From positions 62,001 through 126,000 of the forward strand of contig NZ_FXXN01000028.1 in NCBI RefSeq assembly GCF_900184795.1: a stretch of 64,000 bases of DNA, given 5' to 3'. This document shows, piece after piece, positions 16,598 to 26,302 of the stretch (within the stretch, counting starts at the first letter, position 1; each line of letters opens with the position of its first letter). The notes under the pieces are model-generated. The model had not been told where the DNA came from. It searched no databases and was given only the letters and a program-made list of their open reading frames with translations. Origin of the DNA: Magnetospirillum sp. 15-1 (GTDB lineage: Bacteria > Pseudomonadota > Alphaproteobacteria > Rhodospirillales > Magnetospirillaceae). The translations under genes were made by a program, and so were the position numbers.

Positions 16598-16613
16598 TGG
16601 CATAGCGGTTGCT
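16598..16613 (+). promoter_or_regulatory. Sigma-54 promoter of the Ycf48-RND-DUF1302-DUF1329 operon
   Basis: TGGCATAGCGGTTGCT, GG-N10-GC, 97 bases before the first ATG. It matches the promoter at 13937 in 13 of 16 bases. Confidence 0.85.
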
Positions 16614-16709
16614 ACTCCCCTCGGGTCACCACCCGACCACGGTCAACGGTTCCGGTGGTGATCACGCCCCCCGCCCAATCGATGGGGGCCGGTCAAGAAA
16701 GGGGAGGAC

Positions 16710-17654
16710 ATGTCTTATCGCTTGAGAATGCTGGCCGTGGCGCTGGCGGTGCTGGGCCTTGGCGGCTGCCAGGACGACCAGCGCCACGGCGGGGTGGCGG
16801 CCGAGATGGCGAAGGCGGTGCGGCGCATCGACCATCTGCAGTCGGTGGCAAGCAACGGCAAGGCGCTGGTCGCCGTGGGGTCGTTCGGGGCGGTGATCGT
16901 CTCGGGCGATGACGGCGCCACCTGGAAGCGCCGGGACCTGGCCGAGGGCGGCGCGCTGATCAAGGTCGCCACCTGCGGCGACGGGTCGTTCGCGGTGCTG
17001 GATTTCGGCGGCCGGCTGTGGCTGGGCACGCCCGACGGCGCCACCTGGGCGCCCCGCGACCTGCCGCCGTCGGATGCCCATCTGGACGTGGCCTGCGCCC
17101 CCGACAACCGCCTGTGGGTGACGGGAGCGCGCGGCCTGCTGGTGACCAGCGGCGACAGCGGCAAGAGCTGGACATCCAAGTCCCTGGACGAGGACATCCA
17201 GTTGCTCAACGTCCAGTTCCCGACGCCCGCCTTCGGGGTGGTGACCGGCGAGTTCGGCCGGGTGCTGATCACCACCGACGGCGGCGCCACCTGGGCGCCG
17301 GGCGGCGGGCTGGGCGAGGATTTCTATCCCCAGGGCATGCATTTCCAGAACGAGCGGCGCGGGCTGGTGGTGGGCCTGAGCGGCGCCGTCATCGAGACCC
17401 AGGATGGCGGCCGGACCTGGGTTCGGGGCAAGGCGCCCGTCGAGGCGCCGCTTTACGGCGTCCTCGCCCTGCCCGGCGACGAGGCGGTGGTGGCGGGTGC
17501 AGCCGGCATCGCGGCGCGGCGGGCCGGCGGCGCCTGGACGCCCATCCCCGGCGTTCCCATGGCCGATCTGCGCGGCCTGGCCGTCACCGGGACCGGGCTG
17601 GTGCTGGCCGGCACCGGCACCTTGATGCCGATCCCCGCCACCAAGAGCAATTGA
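16710..17654 (+). CDS. Lipoprotein with Ycf48/BNR-like beta-propeller repeats
   Basis: 314 residues. A lipoprotein signal (MSYRLRMLAVALAVLGLGGC) ends in lipobox LGGC, so Cys20 is the probable lipidation site. The rest has repeated SGDDGATWKR, TPDGATWAP, SGDSGKSW, TTDGGATW and TQDGGRTW motifs, the Asp-box repeats of the Ycf48/HCF136 propeller family. Proteins of this kind recur with RND, DUF1302 and DUF1329 genes. It is first of that operon and probably acts in the periplasm as an accessory of the RND permease; its role is otherwise unknown. Confidence 0.85.
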   Translation: MSYRLRMLAVALAVLGLGGCQDDQRHGGVAAEMAKAVRRIDHLQSVASNGKALVAVGSFGAVIVSGDDGATWKRRDLAEGGALIKVATCGDGSFAVLDFGGRLWLGTPDGATWAPRDLPPSDAHLDVACAPDNRLWVTGARGLLVTSGDSGKSWTSKSLDEDIQLLNVQFPTPAFGVVTGEFGRVLITTDGGATWAPGGGLGEDFYPQGMHFQNERRGLVVGLSGAVIETQDGGRTWVRGKAPVEAPLYGVLALPGDEAVVAGAAGIAARRAGGAWTPIPGVPMADLRGLAVTGTGLVLAGTGTLMPIPATKSN

Positions 17655-17664
17655 GGACCGCCCC

Positions 17665-20013
17665 ATGAAAAGCTTCATCGAGACGCTGCCCGACCGCCTG
17701 TTCGCGCGACGCGGACTCGTCCTCACCCTGGTGCTGCTGGTGACCCTGGCCTTCGCGGCCAAGATTCCGGCGCTTCGCATCTACACCGATTTCGAGGGGC
17801 TTTTGCCCCAGCAGCATCCCTTCATCAAGGTCCACAACGAGATCAGGGGCCTGTTCGGCGGCGCCAACGTGCTGACCGTGGCCGTCGAGGTCAAGGACGG
17901 CACCATCTTCACCAACGACAACCTGGCGGCCATCGACCGGGTGACCAATGCCATCGACAACCTGCCGGGCGTCAACCACAACCTGGTGTCGTCCATCACC
18001 CACCGCACGGCGCGCTTCATCTCGCTGACCGAGGAAGGCAGCGTGCGCTCGGAGGTCTATTACAACCCGGCGCTCGGCGCCATGACGCCCGAGCAACTGG
18101 CGGCCATGAAGGCCAAGGTGCTGGTCGATCCCCGGGTGTTCGGGCTGATCGTCTCGCCCGATCTCAAGGCGGCGCTGATCAAGGCCCAGTTCATCGACGG
18201 TGGCCAGTTGGACTACCTGGGCATCTTCCAGGGGCTGCAGGACATCCGCGCGCATGAGAACAAGGGCGGCATCCGCATCCACACCACCGGCCAGCCCGCG
18301 CTGATCGGCTGGGTCTATTCCTATTTGCCGCAAAGCCTGCAGGTCTTCGCCTACACGGCGGTGATCGTGCTGGTGCTGCTGGTCGCCTATTTCCGGCGCT
18401 TCCACGGGGTGGCGCTGCCGCTGGTCGGCATCTTCATCTCCACCGTCTGGGGCCTGGGCTACATCGTGGTGCTGGGCTACCACCTGGACCCGCTGATGCT
18501 GGTGATCCCGTTCCTGATCGCCGCGCGCTCCATGAGCCACGGCATCCAGATCGTCGAACGCTGGTACCAGGAGCTGGCCCGGGTCGGCGACGGGCGCAAG
18601 GCGGCCGAGCAGACGCTACGCGAGATGTTCCATCCCGGCACGCTGGGCATCACCTGCGACGCCATCGGCCTCGCCCTGCTGGTCACCGGCTCGGTGCGGG
18701 TCAATTTCGAGCTGGGCGTGTTCACCGCGCTGTGGGCCCTGTCGGGCATGCTGAACGTGCTGGTCACCGTGCCGCTGCTGCTCAGCTACATGCCGACGCC
18801 CAAGGCGACGGTGCGCAAGCACTCGGTGCTGGGTGCCGCGCTGGGTCGCCTGGGCCATCTGGTGGCCGGGCGCCGCAGCGCCATGGCCATGAGCGCGCTC
18901 GGCGGATTGCTGGTCCTGGGCTCGCTGGTGGTGGCCAAGGGCATCACCATCGGCGAGTCCGAGCCGGGATCGCCGCTGCTCTATCGCGACCACGACTACA
19001 ACCTGTCCTCGGCGGCGGTGAACGCCCTGTTCCCCGGCTCGGAGCAATTGCTGCTGGTGGCCAAGGCCGACAAGCCCGGCGGGCTGAAGGACCCCGAGGC
19101 CATGAAGGCCATCGAGGCCTTCAACAACCACATGCTGCTCGACCCCGAGCTGGGCGGCATCAAGTCGGTGCCGACCCTGGTGCGTCAGGTCAACAAGCTG
19201 ATCCACAACGGCGACCAGCGCTGGGAGCAGATTCCCCACGACGCCCAGCTGGTGGGCGGCGTGCTGTTCGCCTACATGGCGTCCAGCCCGATCCCCGGCA
19301 CGCTCAACGACTTCATCACCTCGGACTATTCCAAGGCCAACCTTGCCCTGTTCTACAAGGACCACAAGGGCGAGACCGTGGACCGCGCCATCGCCATGGC
19401 CGCCGAGGGCGCCAAGGCGGTCGCCGCCCTGGCCAAGGGGGTGACCATCGAGCTGGCCGGCGGCGTGCTGGGCGTCACGGCGGCGGTCAACCGCGAGATC
19501 TTCTCGGACAACCTGAAGGTCATCCCCATGGTCTTCGTACTGATCTGCTCCGTGGTGGGCTTCACCTACCGCTCGTGGCACGCCGGCCTGTTGATGTTCA
19601 TCGCCATGCTGGTGCCCACCGCCATGACCTACGCCTACCTGTCGGTCAACCGCATCGGGCTCAACATCAACACCGTGCCGCTGATCTCGGTGGGCCTCGG
19701 CATCGGCATCGACTACGCGGTCTACATCATCGACCGCATCAGGGACGAACTGCACGAGCACCTGGACTTCCAGGCGGCCATCGGGCGGGCCATCGCCACC
19801 ACCGGGCTGGCGGTGACCTGCACCGTCACCACCCTGGTGGGCGGCATCGTCGCCTGGGTGTTCGTCTCCGATCTCAGGTTCCAGGCCGACGCCGCCAAGC
19901 TGCTGATCTTCATGATCGTCGTCTGCGCCGTCTCGGCCATGGTCTTCGTGCCGGCCTGGATCGCCGCGTTCCGTCCGAAATTCATCACCCGTGAGGCCGA
20001 TCAGGCCGCTTGA
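17665..20013 (+). CDS. RND/MMPL-superfamily transporter
   Basis: 782 residues. The N-terminal membrane segment (about 12-32) is followed by a large periplasmic domain, five clustered segments (about 220-380), a second periplasmic domain and five more segments (about 610-770). VGLGIGIDYAVYIIDRIRDEL near the end is a typical RND TM motif. It has about half the size and the two-fold repeat of the MMPL/HpnN type, not of AcrB. With DUF1302 and DUF1329 it probably moves a hydrophobic compound or lipid between inner and outer membrane. A link to aromatic or solvent handling is inferred from the sigma-54 promoter. Confidence 0.88.
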   Translation: MKSFIETLPDRLFARRGLVLTLVLLVTLAFAAKIPALRIYTDFEGLLPQQHPFIKVHNEIRGLFGGANVLTVAVEVKDGTIFTNDNLAAIDRVTNAIDNLPGVNHNLVSSITHRTARFISLTEEGSVRSEVYYNPALGAMTPEQLAAMKAKVLVDPRVFGLIVSPDLKAALIKAQFIDGGQLDYLGIFQGLQDIRAHENKGGIRIHTTGQPALIGWVYSYLPQSLQVFAYTAVIVLVLLVAYFRRFHGVALPLVGIFISTVWGLGYIVVLGYHLDPLMLVIPFLIAARSMSHGIQIVERWYQELARVGDGRKAAEQTLREMFHPGTLGITCDAIGLALLVTGSVRVNFELGVFTALWALSGMLNVLVTVPLLLSYMPTPKATVRKHSVLGAALGRLGHLVAGRRSAMAMSALGGLLVLGSLVVAKGITIGESEPGSPLLYRDHDYNLSSAAVNALFPGSEQLLLVAKADKPGGLKDPEAMKAIEAFNNHMLLDPELGGIKSVPTLVRQVNKLIHNGDQRWEQIPHDAQLVGGVLFAYMASSPIPGTLNDFITSDYSKANLALFYKDHKGETVDRAIAMAAEGAKAVAALAKGVTIELAGGVLGVTAAVNREIFSDNLKVIPMVFVLICSVVGFTYRSWHAGLLMFIAMLVPTAMTYAYLSVNRIGLNINTVPLISVGLGIGIDYAVYIIDRIRDELHEHLDFQAAIGRAIATTGLAVTCTVTTLVGGIVAWVFVSDLRFQADAAKLLIFMIVVCAVSAMVFVPAWIAAFRPKFITREADQAA

Positions 20014-20054
20014 ACCAACTCGCCCAAGGGGGGCGACAACAGGGAGGGAGTCCA

Positions 20055-21905
20055 ATGAGACGTCGTTTGACCATAACCGCCATGGCCTTGATCTGGCCGC
20101 TGGTGCTGGCGCTGCCGGCAAAAGCGGACGAGAGCGATGGCTGGGTCGTCAAGAACAAGGTGGACGAGGAGGTGCGCTTCCGGCCCACCACCGGCCTGTC
20201 CAAGGCCCGCAGCATGGGCCAGAGCGATCTGGACAAGAAGCTCAACGTGGGCGGCCCGTTCAGCATGATGAAGATCCACGCCACGCTGCGCGCCTCCTAT
20301 GACGGCGTCTACGACCTCAACCCCAGCGAATACGGCAGCCGCGCCGGTTCCTCGGTGAGTTTCGCCAACAACGACGGCTCGAAGGCGACGTCGTGGGGCG
20401 GCGGCAATACCCTGCCCATCGCCGACATGGTGCTGGGTGCCGGCAATCCCAACGAGGGCATGGCCATCGTCAACGGCTGGCGGCGCCCCGACAACGGCCT
20501 GATCTTCGCCACCCCGGTCCGTCCCTGCGACGTGGACAGCCGCGGTTGCATCAAAGACTACATGGATTACAGCAAGAACGACCTGGCGGCCCCCGAGCTG
20601 AATTCCCGCGCCGACGTGGTGCGCGAACTCTTCGTCGACGCCGAAGTGCCGGTGGGCAGCAACACCCTGGCGCTCCGGGTGGGCCGCCAGCAACTGGTGT
20701 GGGGCCGCACCGACCTGTTCCGGGTGCTCGACGTGGTCAACCCGGTCGATTACTCGCGCAACAACATCTATGACGAACTGCAGGACATCCGCATTCCCAT
20801 GGGCATGGTCCGCGCCGATTACCGCATGGGCGCGCGCGGTCCCTTCGACGATCTGAACGTCCAGGGCCTGTGGATGTTCGAGAAGTTCCGCCCCAACAAC
20901 CTGGGACAGGCCGGCAGCCCCAACAATCCCGCCGGCGCCGCCGGCATGTTCCGCGCCCTGAAGAACTGCTGGGACAACGGCTGCACCGTCGGCAATTACA
21001 ACGGCGGCAACAACGCCCTCAACTTCGGCCGTCACCAGATCGGTATCCGCGAGGCCAACATGCCCGAGTGGAACCTGTCGAACATGACCTATGGCGGCAA
21101 GGTCGAGGGCGAGGTCAAGGGCATCGGCTTCTCGGTCAACGCACTCACCATGCGCTCGCAGATGCCGTCGCTCAGAGGCGGTATCGTCAGCCGCAACGGC
21201 CTGAACGGCAATTACGGCGTCTGGGACTACGCCCCGGCCTTCGACATCGAGTTTCCCCGCCTGAACATCTTCGGCGGCTCGCTCGACTTCACCGTCGACC
21301 CCATCGACACCGCCTTCCGCTTCGAGAGCGTCTACACCCAGGGCGAGGAGTTCGCCGACACCGCCCAGAAGCAGCTCTACAAGAAGTCCGACGTGGTCCG
21401 CTACGTCATCGGCGCCGACCGCAACACCTTCATCCCCTTCCTCAACGAGCGCCGCGCCTTCCTGATCAGCGGCCAGGTGTTCGGCCAGCACATCTTGCAG
21501 CATGAGCTCCACAAGACCCGCTTCAACGGCACCGTCGGCATGCCCGATTGGGACATGAACTGGATCGGCACCCTGATGGTCAAGGGCTGGTACATGGCCG
21601 ACACCGTCAGCCCCCAGATGGTCTTCGCCCGCGACTTCCGCGCCGGAGCCAACGTGCTGGAACCCTCGGTCGAGTGGATTCCCGCCGCCGCCTGGCGCTT
21701 CCGCCTGGGCGCCAACGTCAAGTTCGGCGAGTACCGCAACACCTTCGGCAACAACGCCGACGCCGCCACCGGCGTGCCGTGGGACGGTCAGGCCTCCAAG
21801 GGCGCCTGGCTCGGCACCGAGCCCTTCGGCAACCTGCGCACCGGCATCATCGGCATGGCCCACGACGAAACCGAGATCTTCGCCAACGCAACGTTCCGCT
21901 TCTAG
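20055..21905 (+). CDS. DUF1302 outer-membrane protein
   Basis: 616 residues with a Sec signal peptide (MRRRLTITAMALIWPLVLAL, cleavage near AKA). The mature part is rich in aromatic and glycine residues, with ALRVGRQQLVWGRTDLFRVLDVVNP near residue 215, a DUF1302 signature, and it ends ETEIFANATFRF with a terminal Phe as in beta-barrels. The ATG at 20055 follows AGGGAGGGAG. It is probably the outer-membrane channel or receptor of the RND system. Confidence 0.87.
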   Translation: MRRRLTITAMALIWPLVLALPAKADESDGWVVKNKVDEEVRFRPTTGLSKARSMGQSDLDKKLNVGGPFSMMKIHATLRASYDGVYDLNPSEYGSRAGSSVSFANNDGSKATSWGGGNTLPIADMVLGAGNPNEGMAIVNGWRRPDNGLIFATPVRPCDVDSRGCIKDYMDYSKNDLAAPELNSRADVVRELFVDAEVPVGSNTLALRVGRQQLVWGRTDLFRVLDVVNPVDYSRNNIYDELQDIRIPMGMVRADYRMGARGPFDDLNVQGLWMFEKFRPNNLGQAGSPNNPAGAAGMFRALKNCWDNGCTVGNYNGGNNALNFGRHQIGIREANMPEWNLSNMTYGGKVEGEVKGIGFSVNALTMRSQMPSLRGGIVSRNGLNGNYGVWDYAPAFDIEFPRLNIFGGSLDFTVDPIDTAFRFESVYTQGEEFADTAQKQLYKKSDVVRYVIGADRNTFIPFLNERRAFLISGQVFGQHILQHELHKTRFNGTVGMPDWDMNWIGTLMVKGWYMADTVSPQMVFARDFRAGANVLEPSVEWIPAAAWRFRLGANVKFGEYRNTFGNNADAATGVPWDGQASKGAWLGTEPFGNLRTGIIGMAHDETEIFANATFRF

Positions 21906-21912
21906 GAGGCAC

Positions 21913-21942
21913 GGCCCGCTCGCCCGCACGGGTGGGCGGGCC
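21913..21942. repeat. Intergenic GC-rich hairpin
   Basis: Two 14-base arms with two mismatches (GGCCCGCTCGCCCG against CGGGTGGGCGGGCC) and a 2-base loop, between the DUF1302 and DUF1329 genes. There is no U-run, so it is more likely an mRNA stabiliser than a terminator. Confidence 0.6.
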
Positions 21943-21975
21943 GGCCCCAAACGATCAAGACAACCGGAGGAAACA

Positions 21976-23283
21976 ATGAAGAACCGTATCGTGACCGTCG
22001 CCCTGGGCGTGGGCCTGGGACTGGGAGCCGGCATCGGCGCCGCCCAGGCATCCGAGACCGTCGATAAATCCTTCCTGCCCTACAAGGCGGGCTCTCCCAC
22101 CCATCCGGTGATTAAGCCGGGCGCGGTGATCAACCAGGGCAACGTCGAACAGGCCAAGGACGCGCTGGACCCCGGCATGTACGACGCCATCAAGAACGGC
22201 TGGTACGAGGTCAAGGTCGGCCCCACCGCCTCGTTCGACGTCAGCAAGTCCTATGTGGAAGCCACCGAGAAGAACCTGGGCAAGGTCTCGCTGGGCGACA
22301 AGGTCGGCGAGATCAAGGGCTATGTGGCCGGCCGCCCCTTCCCCGAGGAGCCTCAGGCCTCCGACCCCAGGGCCGGCGAGAAGATCGCCTGGAACTTCAA
22401 ATACGGCATCAACTGGGGTGATTCCGCCGCCAACAGCCCGACCTACTGGACCTATCGCACCATGGCCGACGGCAAGGTCGAGCGCGTGCTGAAGATGAGC
22501 ATGCACTGGCTGAACTTCATGCACCGCACCGGCCAGGCGCCCATGCCCAACATCGAGCCCAACCCGTCCGAGATGTACCGCGCCACCTACGTCAAGGTGC
22601 TGGAACCCCAGGACGTGGCCGACACCCAGTTGCTGATCCATCGCTACGAGGACGACAGCAAGCTGGATTCCACCTGGCTGTATCTCGGCTTCCAGCGCCG
22701 GGTACGCAAGCTGTCCACCGGCCAGATCACCGATTCCTTCCTGGGCTCGGACATCATGATCGAGGATTTCGAGGGCTATAACGGCCGTACCTCGGACATG
22801 AAGTGGACCTTCAAGGGCACCCGCAACATCCTGATGCCCTTCTATAACCACAACGAGCAGGAGCTGGCCTCCGAATACGCCGAGCCCGGCTACAAGTTCG
22901 TGGCCTTCGGCGGCAAGGGCAACTGCTTCCCCAACACCAGCTGGCAGTTGCGCAAGGCCTACGAGGTGGACGTCACCCCGGTCGACCCCAACCATCCGGT
23001 GGGCAAGCGCACCATGTTCTTCGACGCCCAGACCATGGCGGCGTCCCGCACGCTGACCTATGACCGCAACGGCAAGCTGTGGAAGAACTTCACCATCGGC
23101 AAGGCCCACCCCGACACCCACCTGCCGGTCAACAAGGGCACCGGCATCGCCTTGGACGACATGTTCTCCATGGTCGACGTCCAGGCCCAGCACTGCACCA
23201 CCGGCCAGTTCAAGGGCCAGGTGGACCCGTCCCTGTCGCCGGCCAACCGGTTCTCGGTGGACGCCATGCGTTCGGGCAACTGA
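21976..23283 (+). CDS. DUF1329 periplasmic/outer-membrane-associated protein
   Basis: 435 residues with a signal peptide (MKNRIVTVALGVGLGLGAGI, cleavage near AQA). DUF1329 proteins resemble the LolA/LolB fold of lipoprotein carriers. Visible are YDAIKNGWYEVKVGPT, FLGSDIMIEDFEGYNG and TRNILMPFYNHNEQELASEYAEPGYKFV. It probably carries a hydrophobic cargo across the periplasm for the RND and DUF1302 partners. It follows the DUF1302 gene with a good GGAGG site. Confidence 0.87.
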   Translation: MKNRIVTVALGVGLGLGAGIGAAQASETVDKSFLPYKAGSPTHPVIKPGAVINQGNVEQAKDALDPGMYDAIKNGWYEVKVGPTASFDVSKSYVEATEKNLGKVSLGDKVGEIKGYVAGRPFPEEPQASDPRAGEKIAWNFKYGINWGDSAANSPTYWTYRTMADGKVERVLKMSMHWLNFMHRTGQAPMPNIEPNPSEMYRATYVKVLEPQDVADTQLLIHRYEDDSKLDSTWLYLGFQRRVRKLSTGQITDSFLGSDIMIEDFEGYNGRTSDMKWTFKGTRNILMPFYNHNEQELASEYAEPGYKFVAFGGKGNCFPNTSWQLRKAYEVDVTPVDPNHPVGKRTMFFDAQTMAASRTLTYDRNGKLWKNFTIGKAHPDTHLPVNKGTGIALDDMFSMVDVQAQHCTTGQFKGQVDPSLSPANRFSVDAMRSGN

Positions 23284-23300
23284 TCGCCCGCCCTTCCCAA

Positions 23301-23330
23301 CGGGGCCCTCTTCCGCGGAAGAGGGCCCCG
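23301..23330. repeat. Perfect 30-base palindrome after the DUF1329 gene
   Basis: Each 15-base half is the exact complement of the other (core CTTCCGCGGAAG). It lies 18 bases after the DUF1329 stop and 27 before the next ATG. It could be a partial terminator or a stabilising stem-loop; it lacks a clear U-run. Confidence 0.7.
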
Positions 23331-23356
23331 CGACCTTTCCCATCCGACGAGGCCCC

Positions 23357-26302
23357 ATGTACCCGATCGTCCGCCGCGAAGCCTTTTCCGACTCCACCTT
23401 TCTGTGGGAAGTCCATGCCCCCGACGTGGCGCGGGCGGCCAAGCCGGGGCATTTCGTCATGCTTCGCCTCTATGAAGGAGCCGAGCGCATTCCGCTCACC
23501 GTCGCCGATTACGACCGCGAGCGGGGCACCGTCACCCTGGTGATCCAGGCCCTGGGCAAGACCACGCGCGAGATGCGCGACGATTACCGCCAGGGCGATT
23601 GCTTCGACGATTTCGTCGGTCCGCTGGGCCTGTCCCAGCATATCGGCAAGCCCGGGCATGTGGTGCTGGTGGGCGGCGGCCTGGGCGTCGCGCCGGTCTT
23701 CCCCCAGTTGCGGGCCTTCAAGGAAGCGGGCAACCGCACCACCGCCATCATGGGCTTCAGGACCAAGGATCTGGTGTTCTGGCAGGACCGCTTTTCCCGC
23801 TGGGCCGACGAGGTGATCATCTGCACCGACGACGGCAGCTTCGGGCGGCCGGGGCTGGTGACCGGGGCGCTGGAGGATCTGTGCCGCACCGATCCTCCCG
23901 ATCTGGTGGTGGCCATCGGGCCGCTGCCCATGATGAACGCCTGCGTCGAGACCACCCGGCCGTTCGCGGTCAAGACCCTGGTGTCGCTCAACACCATCAT
24001 GGTGGACGGTACCGGCATGTGCGGGTCGTGCCGGGTCACGGTGGGCGGCGAGGTCAAGTTCGCCTGCGTCGACGGCCCCGATTTCGACGGCCATCTGGTG
24101 GATTTCCCCGAACTGCACGCCCGCCAGCGCCGCTTCAAGGCGCAGGAGGCCGCCGCCAACACCGACTTCGCCCATGTGTGCAGCCTCGAGCAGCAACTGG
24201 TGGTCGAGGGCAAGCGCACCTACAAGAAGCTCTCGGCGCTGGAGCCCCATCAGGTGCCCATGCCCGAGCGCGACGCCGCCCAGCGGGCCCGCGATTTCGA
24301 CGAGGTCAATCTGGGCTACGGCATGGCCGAGGCCCTGCGCGAGGCCGAGCGCTGCATCCAGTGCCACAAGCCGACCTGCATCGCCGGCTGTCCGGTGGGC
24401 ATCGACATTCCCCGCTTCATCCGCCACATGCTGGTCCGCGACCTGGAAGGGGCGCTGGACGCCATCTACGATTCCAGCATCTTCCCGTCCATCTGCGGCC
24501 GGGTCTGCCCCCAGGAAAGCCAGTGCGAGGCGCAATGCGTCATCGCCAAGAACAAGAAGCTGGAGCCGGTGGCCATCGGCCGCCTGGAACGCTTCGTCGG
24601 CGATTTCGCCCGCCCGGCCAGGGCCGAGCCGCCCAAGGTCGCCCGCCGCCTGGGTCGGGTGGCCATCGTCGGCTCCGGCCCGGCCGGACTGGCCGCCGCC
24701 GCCGATCTGGTGCGCTTCGGCGCCGAAGTGGTGGTCTACGAGGCCCTGCACGTGCTGGGCGGCGTGCTGCAATACGGCATTCCCGCCTTCCGCCTGCCGC
24801 GCCCCATCATCGACCGCGAAATCCAGCGCCTCAAGGATATCGGCGTCCGCTTCGAGACCAACAAGGTGATCGGCAAGACCTTCACCATCGCCCAGTTGAC
24901 CGGCGAGATGGGGTTCGACGCGGTGTTCGTCGCCGCCGGGGCCGGAGCGCCCGCCTTCCTGGGGATTCCCGGCGAGTTCGCCGGTCAGGTCTATTCCGCC
25001 AACGAGTTCCTGACCCGCGTCAACCTGATGGGCGGCGACCGCTTCCCCTACCGCGACACGCCCATCGGGTTGGGCAAGAGCGTGGTGGTGATCGGGGCGG
25101 GCAACACCGCCATGGACTGCCTCAGGGTGGCCAAGCGACTGGGCGCGCCGATGGTGCGCTGCGTCTACCGTCGCACCGAGGCCGAGGCCCCGGCCCGCAT
25201 CGAGGAAATCCGCCACGCCAAGGAGGAAGGCATCGAGTTCCACTTCCTCCACTCGCCGGTGGAAATCCTGATCGACGACGCGGGCAACGTGCGCGGCATG
25301 AAGGTCGAGCGCATGGAACTGGGCGAGCCCGACGAGCGCGGCCGCCGCAAGCCGGTTCCCACCGGCCAGGTGGTGGAACTGGACTGCGACACCGTCATCT
25401 ACGCGCTGGGCACCAAGGCCAATCCCATCATCGGTCAGGCCACGCCGGGGCTCGGCCTCAACAAGTGGGGCAACATCGTGGTGGATGAAGCCACCCAGTG
25501 CACCAACCTGCCCGGCGTGTTCGCCGGCGGCGACATCGTGACCGGCGGAGCCACGGTGATCCTCGCCATGGGAGCCGGGCGCCGCGCCGCCAAGGCGGTC
25601 GCCACCTGGCTGGACAGGGGCAAGGCCATGTGGCCGGTGGACGGCGCCGACGCCGAGGCCTTCACTGCCGGCGGCGCCGCCTGTCCCAAATGCCACCGTC
25701 CGGTAGAGGACGGCGAGGAAGGCTATGTCTGCTGCGCCGGCCAGGAACTGCAATGGCGCTGCCGCTCCTGCGCCAAGGTCTCCGAGGGCTTCGCCTTCCC
25801 CCATGGCCGCTGCCCCCATTGCGGCGGCGCTCTGGATGCCCTGGAACGCCCCGGCATCACCGGGGACGCGGCCCTGGCCGCCATCCGCGCCGCCTTCGAG
25901 ATCGAACTGGGCGGCCGGAACTTCTATGCCCGCGCCGCCGAGCAGGCCGCCGGCCCAGAGGTGACCGCCCTGTTCGCCAAGCTGGCGGCCATGGAGGACG
26001 AGCACATGCGGACCCTGGCCCGCCGCTATCATGTGGACATGCCCATCGGCGGCATGGGCCTCGCCCAGGCGGTAAGTCTGGCCGGAATCGACGGCCCGGT
26101 GGACGATCCCGAAACCCTGTTCGCAGCCGCCATCGCCTTCGAGCTTCGTGCCGCCTCGTTCTTCGCCAAGCAGGCGGAAGCGGCCCAGGGCTCGCCCGAG
26201 GCGCTGCTTTACCGCGAGCTCCAGGCCGAGGAGGAGGAGCACGCCCAATTGCTGGCGACCGAACGGGACCGCTGGCGGACGGGCAAGGCGGGAATTCTGT
26301 GA
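23357..26302 (+). CDS. NfnA-NfnB-zinc ribbon-rubrerythrin fusion oxidoreductase
   Basis: 981 residues in one chain. (a) About 1-285: NfnA-like FAD/NAD module with [15 protein letters not shown], then a 2Fe-2S site C222/C225/C237 with D217. (b) About 290-755: NfnB/GltD-like part with 4Fe-4S cysteines C333, C336, C341, C345 and C380, C384, C390, C394, FAD motif [14 protein letters not shown] (439-) and NADPH motif GAGNTAMDC (580-). (c) About 775-825: rubredoxin or zinc ribbons, CPKC, CRSC and CPHC. (d) About 835-975: ferritin-like diiron domain with two E-x-x-H motifs (E880-H883, E959-H962) and E850/E929. Nfn proteins exchange electrons among NADH, NADPH and ferredoxin, in some cases by bifurcation. 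Its job here may be redox balance or peroxide removal during aromatic use; bifurcation is unproven. Confidence 0.85.
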   Translation: MYPIVRREAFSDSTFLWEVHAPDVARAAKPGHFVMLRLYEGAERIPLTVADYDRERGTVTLVIQALGKTTREMRDDYRQGDCFDDFVGPLGLSQHIGKPGHVVLVGGGLGVAPVFPQLRAFKEAGNRTTAIMGFRTKDLVFWQDRFSRWADEVIICTDDGSFGRPGLVTGALEDLCRTDPPDLVVAIGPLPMMNACVETTRPFAVKTLVSLNTIMVDGTGMCGSCRVTVGGEVKFACVDGPDFDGHLVDFPELHARQRRFKAQEAAANTDFAHVCSLEQQLVVEGKRTYKKLSALEPHQVPMPERDAAQRARDFDEVNLGYGMAEALREAERCIQCHKPTCIAGCPVGIDIPRFIRHMLVRDLEGALDAIYDSSIFPSICGRVCPQESQCEAQCVIAKNKKLEPVAIGRLERFVGDFARPARAEPPKVARRLGRVAIVGSGPAGLAAAADLVRFGAEVVVYEALHVLGGVLQYGIPAFRLPRPIIDREIQRLKDIGVRFETNKVIGKTFTIAQLTGEMGFDAVFVAAGAGAPAFLGIPGEFAGQVYSANEFLTRVNLMGGDRFPYRDTPIGLGKSVVVIGAGNTAMDCLRVAKRLGAPMVRCVYRRTEAEAPARIEEIRHAKEEGIEFHFLHSPVEILIDDAGNVRGMKVERMELGEPDERGRRKPVPTGQVVELDCDTVIYALGTKANPIIGQATPGLGLNKWGNIVVDEATQCTNLPGVFAGGDIVTGGATVILAMGAGRRAAKAVATWLDRGKAMWPVDGADAEAFTAGGAACPKCHRPVEDGEEGYVCCAGQELQWRCRSCAKVSEGFAFPHGRCPHCGGALDALERPGITGDAALAAIRAAFEIELGGRNFYARAAEQAAGPEVTALFAKLAAMEDEHMRTLARRYHVDMPIGGMGLAQAVSLAGIDGPVDDPETLFAAAIAFELRAASFFAKQAEAAQGSPEALLYRELQAEEEEHAQLLATERDRWRTGKAGIL

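Noticed and set aside
18616-20121. 500-codon minus-strand frame opposite the RND transporter gene
   Set aside because: Same shadow composition; the transporter's membrane segments and RND motif account for the region.
23210-26248. Very long open frame (about 1000 codons) antisense to the oxidoreductase fusion
   Set aside because: The sense frame has complete domains and motifs. The antisense frame is His/Gly/Asp-rich, with no motif, as expected for a shadow of GC-rich coding DNA.
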